From the NCBI GenBank assembly GCA_945866215.1, contig CAMBGQ010000011.1, forward strand, positions 1 to 42,796: DNA of 42,796 bases, given 5' to 3'. The notes under the pieces are model-generated. The model searched no databases. It saw only the letters and a program-made list of their open reading frames with translations, and had not been told where the DNA came from. This document shows, piece after piece, positions 32,399 to 40,667 of this stretch (position 1 is its first letter; the number at the start of each line of letters is the position of its first letter). The DNA comes from Opitutus sp. GAS368. GTDB lineage: Bacteria > Verrucomicrobiota > Verrucomicrobiia > Opitutales > UBA953. The translations under genes were made by a program, and so were the position numbers.

Positions 32399-32935
32399 AT
32401 GCGTCCCCTCATCACCGTCACCGCCGTCGTGCTCCTGCACCTCTGTGTCATCGCCGTCCTCGTCGGCGTCAACGGCTGCCGAAGCACTAGCGGCTTCGAG
32501 CAGTCCGGCGACCTCGGCGCCTATTCCGGTGGCGCCCGCCCTGGCGCGTCGTCCGCCACGACCATCGCGCGCATCCCTACCCCAGTGCCGACGAAGCTCA
32601 CCCCCGTCGGTCCCGTCGGCTTCGGCGGTAAGCGCACCATCGTGAAAGGCGAGACCCTCATGAGTGTCGCCGCCAGCGAAAAGGTCACCCGGGCCGATCT
32701 CGCCAAGGCCAACGGCATCGCCCTCAACGCCGATCTCAAGGTCGGACAGGTGCTGAAGATTCCCGCCGCGCCGGCCCCGGCTCCCGCGAAGGCGGCGGCC
32801 AAGGCCCCGACGAAGACCGCGCCGGCCCCGACGAAGACCGCGCCCGCCGCGCCGGCCCCGACCTTCACTCCGCTCAAGCTCCGGCCCATCGGCCGGGCGG
32901 CCGAAGCAGCGCCGGCACCCGCCGACAAGAAGTAA
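32399..32935 (+). CDS. LysM-domain lipoprotein inside the dcw cluster
   Basis: This 178-aa protein has an N-terminal hydrophobic segment ending in a lipobox-like GVNGC (Cys27), a spacer, one LysM domain (about 78-123: RTIVKGETLMSVAASE to LKVGQVLKIP) that binds N-acetylglucosamine chains of peptidoglycan, and an Ala/Pro/Lys tail with two APAPTKT-like repeats. It therefore probably tethers an envelope component to the cell wall. It sits between murD and ftsW in an otherwise tightly packed operon, with spacers of 37 and 20 bases, so it is likely co-transcribed with the division genes. No catalytic domain is present. Confidence 0.85.
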   Translation: MRPLITVTAVVLLHLCVIAVLVGVNGCRSTSGFEQSGDLGAYSGGARPGASSATTIARIPTPVPTKLTPVGPVGFGGKRTIVKGETLMSVAASEKVTRADLAKANGIALNADLKVGQVLKIPAAPAPAPAKAAAKAPTKTAPAPTKTAPAAPAPTFTPLKLRPIGRAAEAAPAPADKK

Positions 32936-32955
32936 TCTGACCGCTGCGCCGCGTC

Positions 32956-34170
32956 ATGGTCATCAAGGAGCAACAGGAAGGTCCGGGAGCCCTGGGTGGG
33001 TATTCCCTCGGCATCCTGCTGCTCGCCTTGTCGCTCGCGGTGTTCGGGCTGGTGGTACAGTATAGTGCGGGCATCTCGCTGTCGGCGACCAACCGCACCG
33101 GGGCGTTCTTCCGCCAGCTCGCCTATGTGCCCATCGCCCTGCTCGCCGGGTATGCGCTTTTCCGCCTGGATCTCGACCGGATCCGCACTTGGCGTTGGTG
33201 GATCCTGGGCGGCGCCTGCTTCCTGATGCTCCTGGCGCGCATCCCGAATATCGGCGTCTCGGTCAACGGTTCCTGGCGATGGATCGACTTCGGCCTGTTT
33301 CGCCTTCAGGCCTCGGACCTCGGCAAGCTCGCCTTGGTGATTGTGCTGGCTGATTTCCTGGCGCGCATGCAACGACACACGCTGCCCAACAAGTTCCCTC
33401 TTTTTCAGCTGAGCGCGCGGGAGCCTTACGTCTTCTCGCGGCGCGGCTGGATTGATTTCAAGTTGGGCTTCGCCCAGCCCCTCGGCGTTTTACTGCTGAT
33501 CGCTGGCTTCATCGGGCTCGGCCCCGACCTCGGTACCATCATCCTCTGTTGCCTGGTGGGTGGCACCATGATGCTCATCTCTGGGGTACGTTGGGCCTAC
33601 GTGGTGCCGGCGGCGCTGCTGGGGCTCACGGCTTTCACCGTCCTCATCTTCAACTGGCCGAACCGGATGCGCCGCTTCACCTCGTTCCTCGATCCGTGGG
33701 AGAAGCGCGGCGACGAGGCCTACCAGCTCTTCGAAGGTATGGTGGCGTTCGGGGTCGGCGGCCTCACGGGCAAGGGCGCCGCCAACGGCATTCAGGGGCG
33801 CGCCTATCTGCCGGAGGCCCACACCGACTTTGTGTTCTCGGTGATCGGCGAGGAATACGGCCTCATCGCGACCACGCTCGTGGCCCTGGTGTATCTCGGG
33901 ATCTTCTGGTGCGCCTACCGGGCGATGCGCAGTTCGGCGGACCTCTATCGCTTCAACGTCTGCCTCGGCGCCACCTTATTCCTCGTCCTGCAGGCGCTCA
34001 TCAACATGGGCGTCGTCACCGGGCTGCTGCCGACTAAGGGTATCTCCCTGCCGTTCATCAGCTACGGCGGCACCAATCTCGTCATCATGGGCTGCATGGT
34101 GGGCCTCATCCTGAATTGCATCCGCGAATCGGCCCAGCCGGCCTTCGCGGCCAAGGAGGCGCGCGCATGA
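32956..34170 (+). CDS. ftsW: Septal peptidoglycan glycosyltransferase FtsW
   Basis: FtsW is the SEDS-family polymerase that works with FtsI at the septum. The 404-aa polytopic protein has the expected blocks: VNGSWRWID, GPDLGT, RRFTSFLDPWE, YLPEAHTDFVFSVIGEE and the C-terminal GLLPTKGISLPFISYGGT (positions about 360-377). The catalytic Asp of SEDS proteins lies in the HTDF region (Asp about 284). The stop overlaps the murG start (ATGA), and murG is the usual neighbour. Confidence 0.93.
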   Translation: MVIKEQQEGPGALGGYSLGILLLALSLAVFGLVVQYSAGISLSATNRTGAFFRQLAYVPIALLAGYALFRLDLDRIRTWRWWILGGACFLMLLARIPNIGVSVNGSWRWIDFGLFRLQASDLGKLALVIVLADFLARMQRHTLPNKFPLFQLSAREPYVFSRRGWIDFKLGFAQPLGVLLLIAGFIGLGPDLGTIILCCLVGGTMMLISGVRWAYVVPAALLGLTAFTVLIFNWPNRMRRFTSFLDPWEKRGDEAYQLFEGMVAFGVGGLTGKGAANGIQGRAYLPEAHTDFVFSVIGEEYGLIATTLVALVYLGIFWCAYRAMRSSADLYRFNVCLGATLFLVLQALINMGVVTGLLPTKGISLPFISYGGTNLVIMGCMVGLILNCIRESAQPAFAAKEARA

Positions 34171-35255
34171 GTCGCGTGCTGCTTGCGTGCGGCGGGACCG
34201 GTGGCCACCTCGCCCCGGGTATCGCCCTCGCCCAGCGGCTCACGGAGGACGGCCACGAATGCCTGCTGATCGTCAGCCGCAAGGCCGTCGATGCGCGCAT
34301 GACCGCTCATTATCCTGGCTTGAGCTTCGTGCCGGGACGGGGGCGCGGTTTCGGTCCAGGCTTACTCGGTAAGCTGCTTTTCTTCCCTGCGCTCCTCGGC
34401 GCGATGTGGTCATCGTGGTGGCTGCTCCGTCGTTTCCGCCCCGACGCGCTCGTCTGCTTCGGCGGCTTCCTGAGCCTCGGGCCGTCGCTGGCTTGCCGGC
34501 TCGGCGGCGTCCCGGTGATCGTGCATGAGGCCAACCGCCAGCCTGGCAAGGCCGTGCGGCTCATCGCGCGTTTCGCCGCGGCCGTGCACCTGCCCGCCGG
34601 CGTGCGCCTCGGTGGACTCGCCGCGGACCGCCAGCATGACTCCGGTTATCCCGTGCGCGCCGAGATCCGCCCGCAGGCGCGCGACGCCGCCCGCCGGGCG
34701 CTCGGCCTGCCGCCGACGGGGCGCCTGGTGCTCGTCACCGGGGGGAGCCAAGGCGCCCACGCGCTCAACCGCTGGGTGGAGGACAACCTCGAGGAGTTCG
34801 CCATTCGCGGCGTCCACGTGCTCTGCCTCACCGGCCCGGGCGGGCGCGAGGATGAGGTCCGCGCCCCAGACTCGTTGGTGAAGTTCGTCCCGTTCTGCGA
34901 CCAGATGGCGATGGCCTATTCCGCGGCCGACCTTGCGGTCGCCCGCGCGGGCGCGGGCACGCTCGCTGAACTGGCCACCTGCCGCACGCCCGCGGTGCTC
35001 GTCCCTTATCCGCTCGCGGCCGACGACCATCAGACGGCCAACGCCCGCCAGAGTGCGCAGGCCGGTGCGGCGATTCTGCTGGCGGAGGCCGACTTGGCGC
35101 GGCTTTCGTCCACGGTCTTCGGCCGTCTCAATGACGCTGCCGCGCTGGCGCTCATGCGCGATGCGCTGGCCTTGGCCGACGCCGCGAACCGCTGGGAGGC
35201 GCTCGCCCATGAAACCATTGCGCTCGCCGGCCGCCGCCGGCTCGCCGCCGCATGA
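34167..35255 (+). CDS. murG: Lipid II-forming GlcNAc transferase MurG
   Basis: MurG adds GlcNAc to lipid I on the inner face of the membrane. The 362-aa product has GGTGGHLAPG (9-18), the acceptor-side HEANRQPGKA (canonical HEQN; here Gln is Ala), GGSQGA and ARAGAGTLAELA for UDP-GlcNAc. The start overlaps the ftsW stop and the stop overlaps the murC-murB start (ATGA in both cases). Confidence 0.95.
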   Translation: MSRVLLACGGTGGHLAPGIALAQRLTEDGHECLLIVSRKAVDARMTAHYPGLSFVPGRGRGFGPGLLGKLLFFPALLGAMWSSWWLLRRFRPDALVCFGGFLSLGPSLACRLGGVPVIVHEANRQPGKAVRLIARFAAAVHLPAGVRLGGLAADRQHDSGYPVRAEIRPQARDAARRALGLPPTGRLVLVTGGSQGAHALNRWVEDNLEEFAIRGVHVLCLTGPGGREDEVRAPDSLVKFVPFCDQMAMAYSAADLAVARAGAGTLAELATCRTPAVLVPYPLAADDHQTANARQSAQAGAAILLAEADLARLSSTVFGRLNDAAALALMRDALALADAANRWEALAHETIALAGRRRLAAA

Positions 35256-37528
35256 GTCCTTCCGCCTGGATGTTGGGCGCATGCGGTATGGGCGTCGGCC
35301 CACTGGCCATCTACCTGAAAGGGGAGGGTTGGGAGGTTTCGGGCTGGGATGATTCGACCGGTAGCCCGATGGAGCTCCAGCTGGCTGACGCCGAAATCCC
35401 GCTCCTGCGCGATCCTTGGGCCGCGGGCCGCCGCCCTTCCGTCGTGGGCCGTTCCAGCGCAGTGAAGACCGGACATGCTGCGCTGGCGCTCGCCGACAGC
35501 CACGCGGTGCGCACGCTCCGCCGGGGCGAACTCCTCGCCGAGGCCGTCGCCAGCCGTCGCTTCGTCGCCGTCTGCGGTAGCCACGGCAAGACGACCACCT
35601 GCGGCCTGCTCGTCGCGGCCCTCGCCAGCGCCGAGGCTGATTTCGGCTACGTCCTCGGCGGGCTCTTCCGTGATCCGACCTTCCCGCCGGCACGCGCCTC
35701 CGCCTCGTCGCCTTGGGTGGTGGCGGAGGTCGACGAGAGCGACGGCACGATCGGCGCTTTCTCGCCCGATGTCACGGTGGCGGTGAACCTCGACTGGGAC
35801 CATCCCGACTACTACCGCGACGAGGCCGCGCTCGAGGGCGTCTTCCGCGCGCTCTTCGAACGCACCCGCACCGCCGTGGTCATCCCCGTCGGCAACGAAC
35901 GCCTCGAACGCCTCGTCGCCGGCCTGAAGGTGCCGGTCCTCCGCGTCGGCGAAGGCGGCGACTATGCCTTCCGGCTCCTCCAGGGCGGCCACGCCACCTC
36001 GGTGGTCGCGCTCGCCGGCCGCTTCCCCGCGGGCCAGTTTAATCTCCCAGTCGCGGGGACGTTCAATCGGTCCAACGCCGCGTTGGCGCTCGCTGTCACG
36101 CACTTTATCACTGGCGGACTCGGCGCGGAGCCGCTCGCCCGTTGGCGGGGTATCCGCCGCCGGCAGGACGTGCTCTTCGAGCGCACGGGCCTCCGCGTGC
36201 TCGCCGATTACGCGCATCACCCAACCGAGATCGCCGCGCTGCTCCGCTGGGTGCGCGAGACGCACGCCGGTCGCCTCATCGTCGTCTTCCAGCCGCACCG
36301 GCACACGCGCACGCGCCAGTATGCGCGCGAGTTCCGCGACGCGCTCGCCGTCGCCGACCACGCCCTCGTCCTGCCAGTCTACTCCGCGGGCGAGGCGGCC
36401 GTCGAGGGCGGGGGCGCCGACGCCATCGTCAACGGCTCGGGCCATCGCTTGGTCGAGGACCGGCTCACCCTACCGGCCTTGCTCGACGCGCTCGCCGAGG
36501 GCGCCGACACGGTCGTGACGTTTGTCGGCGCGGGTGATATTGAGCGCGATGCGGAAGCCTACGCCAAGGTGCTGCGCCGCCGTGGCGCTGACATCCTGTC
36601 GCTCGACCTGCCGGACCTCGTCGCCGGACGGCTTTCCCCGGACAGCGCCCTGCGCGCCAACGAGCCGCTGGCCCGCCGCACGACGCTCGGTCTCGGCGGC
36701 GCTGCCCGGTGGTATGCCGAGCCGGCGACTGTGGACGATATCGTCGCGCTGTTGCGCGCGGCTGCGGAGCTCGACCTACGCTGGTTTGCGCTCGGCCGCG
36801 GTTCCAACCTGCTCGTGCCGGACGAAGGCTACGACGGACTCATCCTGCATCTCGCTGCGGCCCATTGGGGGGCCGTGACCGACCTCGGCGATGGCTGTCT
36901 CCGCGTCGGGGGCGGGACGCGGCTCAAGGAACTCTGCGGTTTCGCCGCGCGCGAGGGCTGGAAAGGCTTCGAATTCCTGGAGGGCATCCCGGGCACCGTC
37001 GGCGGTTCGCTCCGCATGAACGCCGGCGCGATGGGCGGGTGGATTTTTGATGTGGTGGAATCCATCGAATGGCTCTCACCGCAGGGCCGGGTGCGCGCCG
37101 CGCGTCGCGACAGCTTCGACGCCTTGTATCGGGACTGCCCGCAGCTGCACGGCTCGGTCGTGCTCTCCGCCGTGCTCCGCTCGACCGGCCGCGACGAGCC
37201 CGCCGCCATCCGCGCGCGCATGGACGAGCTGGCTGCCCAACGCCGCGCCGCCCAGCCGCGCGAGGCGAGTGCTGGTTGCGTCTTCCGGAATCCCGCCGGC
37301 GACAAGGCGGGTCGGCTCATCGACTTGAGCGGGCTCAAGGGCCGCGCCGTCGGTCCTGTCTCCGTCTCGCCGACGCACGCCAACTTCCTCGTCAACGCTG
37401 GCGAGGCCAAGGCTGCGGACTTCCTCGCGCTCATGCGCTCCGTCCGCGCCGAGGTGAAGGTCCGTCAGGGCGTCGAGCTCCAGCCGGAGATTGTCGCCCT
37501 CGGCCGCGAATGGAAGGACCTCCTATGA
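35252..37528 (+). CDS. murC/murB: Fused UDP-MurNAc-L-alanine ligase and UDP-enolpyruvoyl-GlcNAc reductase (MurC-MurB)
   Basis: This 758-aa protein joins two cytoplasmic enzymes. Residues 1-445 are MurC, which adds L-Ala: GACGMGVGPLA, P-loop GSHGKTTT (109-116), VDESDG, DWDHPDYY, and DYAHHPTEI. Residues 450-758 are MurB, which reduces enolpyruvyl-GlcNAc to MurNAc: GLGGAARWYAEP, GRGSNLLVPD, GIPGTVGGSLRMNAGAMGG, the proton-donor motif SAGC676VFRNP with Cys in place of the usual Ser, and QPEIVALG with the catalytic Glu. There is no stop or frameshift between them. The order is non-sequential in the pathway (MurB product is the MurC substrate), so the fusion could channel UDP-MurNAc. It overlaps murG and ddl by four bases each. 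Confidence 0.94.
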   Translation: MSPSAWMLGACGMGVGPLAIYLKGEGWEVSGWDDSTGSPMELQLADAEIPLLRDPWAAGRRPSVVGRSSAVKTGHAALALADSHAVRTLRRGELLAEAVASRRFVAVCGSHGKTTTCGLLVAALASAEADFGYVLGGLFRDPTFPPARASASSPWVVAEVDESDGTIGAFSPDVTVAVNLDWDHPDYYRDEAALEGVFRALFERTRTAVVIPVGNERLERLVAGLKVPVLRVGEGGDYAFRLLQGGHATSVVALAGRFPAGQFNLPVAGTFNRSNAALALAVTHFITGGLGAEPLARWRGIRRRQDVLFERTGLRVLADYAHHPTEIAALLRWVRETHAGRLIVVFQPHRHTRTRQYAREFRDALAVADHALVLPVYSAGEAAVEGGGADAIVNGSGHRLVEDRLTLPALLDALAEGADTVVTFVGAGDIERDAEAYAKVLRRRGADILSLDLPDLVAGRLSPDSALRANEPLARRTTLGLGGAARWYAEPATVDDIVALLRAAAELDLRWFALGRGSNLLVPDEGYDGLILHLAAAHWGAVTDLGDGCLRVGGGTRLKELCGFAAREGWKGFEFLEGIPGTVGGSLRMNAGAMGGWIFDVVESIEWLSPQGRVRAARRDSFDALYRDCPQLHGSVVLSAVLRSTGRDEPAAIRARMDELAAQRRAAQPREASAGCVFRNPAGDKAGRLIDLSGLKGRAVGPVSVSPTHANFLVNAGEAKAADFLALMRSVRAEVKVRQGVELQPEIVALGREWKDLL

Positions 37529-38448
37529 GCTCCGCCCCCGAGATCGTCGTCCTATGCGGCGGGCTTTCCTCCGAACGCGAGGTCTCGCTGCGGTCCGGCC
37601 GCGCCGTGGCCGCGGTGCTCCCGGGCGCCCGGCTCGTCGAGCTCGCGGCGGAGTGCTTGCCTGACTGGCTTGATGCGGCGAAGCACGTGGTCCTTCCGGT
37701 CCTGCACGGCGGTTGGGGTGAGGATGGCCGTGCCCAAGCCGAGCTGGAAGCACATGGCCTCGCCTTCGCTGGTTGTTCGTCCGCCGCCAGCCGGCTTTGC
37801 ATGGACAAGGTCGCGAGCAAGAGCGCCATGCGGACCGCGGGCGTCCCGGTCATCCCGGAGGTCGCCTTTGCCGGCGCCGCCAAGCCGACGGCCGCTGCGC
37901 TCGTGGCCGCTTTGGGCGATCAACTCGTCATCAAGCCTTCCGATCAGGGCAGCAGCGTCGGCCTTTATATCCTAGCAGGGGAGGGTGCCGTGGCCGAGGC
38001 CTTGGCCGCGATGCCCGCTTCCGGCCGGTGGATGGCTGAGCGCCGCCTCCGGGGTCGCGAGATGTCCATCGGCCTCCTGGATGGCCAGCCGATGGGAATC
38101 GTCGAGATTGTCCCGCTCACCGGGGTCTACGACTACAAGACCAAATACACCCAGGGCGCCTCGGAGTATCGTTTTCCCGCCGCCCTGGCCAAGGATACCG
38201 CCGCCGCCCTCGGCGCGGCCGCCGCTCACCTCTTCGCCGCCTGCGGCTGCCGAGACTTCGCCCGCGCGGATGTCTTCCTTGAGCCCGACGGCCAGTTCTA
38301 TTTCCTCGAGATCAACACGATGCCCGGCATGACCGAAACCAGCCTGATGCCCAAGAGCGCTTCCTGCGTCGGCCTCGACTTCCCCGCCCTCGTCCGCCGC
38401 ATGGTCGCTCCGGCCCTCGCGCGCGCCGCCCAACCCGCCCGCCGCTAA
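37525..38448 (+). CDS. ddl: D-alanine-D-alanine ligase
   Basis: Ddl makes the D-Ala-D-Ala dipeptide used by MurF. The 307-aa ATP-grasp enzyme has LCGGLSSEREVSLRSG (10-25), LPVLHGGWGEDG, VIKPSDQGSSVGL and FARADVFLEPDGQFYFLEIN, then NTMPGMTETSLMPKSA. Start overlaps the murC-murB stop (ATGA). ftsQ follows after 2 bases. Confidence 0.95.
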   Translation: MSSAPEIVVLCGGLSSEREVSLRSGRAVAAVLPGARLVELAAECLPDWLDAAKHVVLPVLHGGWGEDGRAQAELEAHGLAFAGCSSAASRLCMDKVASKSAMRTAGVPVIPEVAFAGAAKPTAAALVAALGDQLVIKPSDQGSSVGLYILAGEGAVAEALAAMPASGRWMAERRLRGREMSIGLLDGQPMGIVEIVPLTGVYDYKTKYTQGASEYRFPAALAKDTAAALGAAAAHLFAACGCRDFARADVFLEPDGQFYFLEINTMPGMTETSLMPKSASCVGLDFPALVRRMVAPALARAAQPARR

Positions 38449-38450
38449 CC

Positions 38451-39437
38451 ATGGGTTTCCTCGATGATCTTTTTCGCAAACGCCGCGATGCCTTCCTCGG
38501 TCAGGCGGACCGCGACTGGCGCGTGCTCATGCCGCAGGACGTCAACCGCGTCCCCGAAGGCGAGCTCGGCCGTAAGCGCGCGGTGCGTTCGCGGCTGCCC
38601 TCCGCGCTCGCGGCGGGCTTCTTCGTCGTCCTGCTCGGTCTGCTCTGGTGGGCGGTGGACGAATCGGCCAGCGGCGCGCCCGCGGCGGGGTCGCTCCGCT
38701 ACAAGACCGACGGCTTCCTCGCCGCCGATTTCGTGAAGAAGATTGTCGCCGCCGGGGCGGACGGATCTTCCCGCGACGTCCGCTCCATCAAGGCCGACCT
38801 TGAAGCGGACAACCAGGTCGTCGCCGCCGACGTGCGGCGTCGCGGGGATGGTTCGCTCGACATCGTCCTGCGCGAACGTCTCGCCATCGCCAAGATTGTC
38901 ACGCTCGCCGACCAAGGCGCGCCGATGCAGGTGCGCCTCGTGGCTTCCGACGGGCAGACCTTCCTCGGCGCGGGCTACCCGGAGCAGGCCGTGCGTAATC
39001 TGCCCGAGATCCTGCACGCCCGCACCACCGGTGCCGCCGACAAGCTGCTGATCGAAGGCATTGAGATCGCCGCTCCTTTCCTGCTCAAGGTCCGCACCGA
39101 ATACCCGAAGCTTTATCAGCAGTGGTCGGGGCTCTCCCTGCGCGACTGTTACGGCGCCGAGGAAGACCTGCCGGGCTCTAACCTGCGCGTCTTAGTCCGC
39201 CCCGGGACGCAACCCATGGAACGCCCGGCGCTGGTCGAAATTGTCTTCTCCACCGCCAACTGGCGCAACGAGCTCGTGTTACTCGGCCGCATCAACATCG
39301 ACGAACTCCTGCGCCGACCGGGCACGACCTCGTCGGCCTACGTCCTGAAGATGTCGATTCAGAACCGGACCAACCCCGCCGCGCCCTACCCCGAGCCCCG
39401 CCTCGTCCCCGCCTCTCCTTCCGCCCCTCCCCGATGA
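38451..39437 (+). CDS. ftsQ: FtsQ-like division protein
   Basis: This 328-aa protein has a basic cytoplasmic N-terminus (about 48 residues), one membrane segment (about 50-68) and a large extracytoplasmic region. The first 70 residues after the membrane fit a POTRA-like domain (DFVKKIVAAGADGSSRD ... VVAADVRRRGDGSLDIVLRER), in which the RxxxxxLxIxVxER pattern is typical of FtsQ. The C-terminal end is Pro-rich. Sequence similarity is low, so the call relies on topology and the position between ddl and ftsA, which is the classical place. The stop overlaps ftsA (ATGA). Confidence 0.8.
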   Translation: MGFLDDLFRKRRDAFLGQADRDWRVLMPQDVNRVPEGELGRKRAVRSRLPSALAAGFFVVLLGLLWWAVDESASGAPAAGSLRYKTDGFLAADFVKKIVAAGADGSSRDVRSIKADLEADNQVVAADVRRRGDGSLDIVLRERLAIAKIVTLADQGAPMQVRLVASDGQTFLGAGYPEQAVRNLPEILHARTTGAADKLLIEGIEIAAPFLLKVRTEYPKLYQQWSGLSLRDCYGAEEDLPGSNLRVLVRPGTQPMERPALVEIVFSTANWRNELVLLGRINIDELLRRPGTTSSAYVLKMSIQNRTNPAAPYPEPRLVPASPSAPPR

Positions 39438-40666
39438 CCCCCAAGCCCCTCCCGCCTCTCATCGCCGTCATCGATATCGGCACGCATAAGACCGCGAGCC
39501 TCCTCGGTCAGATCATCAATGGCGAGGCCCGCATGCTCAGTTTCAGCGAACGCCGTACGGACGGTGTGGTCAAGGGCACGGTCACCGACCTCGAAAGGCT
39601 TACGCAGTGCGTGCACGAAGTCGTCAACGATATCGAGCGCGGCTCCGGCCGCGCCGTCGAGCTGGTCTACCTCTCGCTGTCTGGTCCCGCCGCCGATGGC
39701 GAGCGCGTGAAGGGCTTGGTCGCCGTGCCGGCGCACGACGGTAAGGTCACCGCTAAGGACGTCGCCGAGGCGGTCCAATCCGTCCGTCGCCTCGAACCGC
39801 CAAAGGGTCGCGCGACCATCCTCTACATGCGCCAGCCGACGATGCTGGACAACCGGCCGGTGAGCAACGCGGTGGGCATGGCGGGCAAGCGTCTGGAGGT
39901 GAATTTCTGGCGCGTGACGATGGAGGAGGGCAACATGCGCATGCGCGTGGGCATGGTGAATGGTATCAACATCAAGGTCCGCGATTTCATCCTGGCCGCG
40001 CACGCTGCAGCCTGCGCGACCGCGAGCGACGCCGACAAGCAAGGGGTGCTGGTCATCGACATGGGTGCCGGAACGACCGACTGGATTCTCTATTACAAGG
40101 AGCATATCCTCTGCGCGGGCTCGCTCCCCGTGGGCGGCGAGCACCTCACCAACGATCTCAGCGTGGCGTTGCGCATCAGCCGCGAGACCGCCGAAGACCT
40201 CAAGCTGCGCTTCGGTTCCGCGATGCACCGCGAGAACGACGTCAACCAGACCATCTGGAAGGACGGCGATAAGGGCGTGGGTGACCAACAGTTCAACCGC
40301 GGCACGATCACGCAAGTGCTCTCGCTTCGCTACCAAGAGACGATTGAGTTCGTGCGCAAGGACGTGCTCCGCCGCCTGGAGGCGATCTTCCCCGGTCACG
40401 CCGTGAAGCTCGACCAGAACATGATTCCTTCCGGCGTCATCCTCACCGGCGGTTCCGCCAGCCTGGCCGACGCGGCCGACGCGGTCCAGGTGGTCATGGG
40501 TCTTTCCGCCCGCGTGGGTATCCCGAACTTCGAGAACGAATCCCTGCGCAAGCCCGAGTCTGCCGGCGTGGTGGGTCTCATGACGGCCGCGATCACGGAT
40601 GCGCCGCCCCCGGTGCGTCGTCCGCGTGGGTTCCTTGCCCAGCTTAAGGAAATCTTCCGACTCTAA
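39434..40666 (+). CDS. ftsA: Cell division protein FtsA
   Basis: FtsA is an actin-like ATPase that tethers FtsZ to the membrane. The 410-aa product has phosphate-1 (IAVIDIGTHKTASLLG, 10-25), the 1C domain (about 85-165), phosphate-2 (VIDMGAGTTDWIL) and GVILTGGSASLADA. The end, RGFLAQLKEIFRL, is an amphipathic membrane-targeting helix. Start overlaps the ftsQ stop; ftsZ follows immediately (one base between). Confidence 0.94.
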   Translation: MTPKPLPPLIAVIDIGTHKTASLLGQIINGEARMLSFSERRTDGVVKGTVTDLERLTQCVHEVVNDIERGSGRAVELVYLSLSGPAADGERVKGLVAVPAHDGKVTAKDVAEAVQSVRRLEPPKGRATILYMRQPTMLDNRPVSNAVGMAGKRLEVNFWRVTMEEGNMRMRVGMVNGINIKVRDFILAAHAAACATASDADKQGVLVIDMGAGTTDWILYYKEHILCAGSLPVGGEHLTNDLSVALRISRETAEDLKLRFGSAMHRENDVNQTIWKDGDKGVGDQQFNRGTITQVLSLRYQETIEFVRKDVLRRLEAIFPGHAVKLDQNMIPSGVILTGGSASLADAADAVQVVMGLSARVGIPNFENESLRKPESAGVVGLMTAAITDAPPPVRRPRGFLAQLKEIFRL

Positions 40667-40667
40667 G

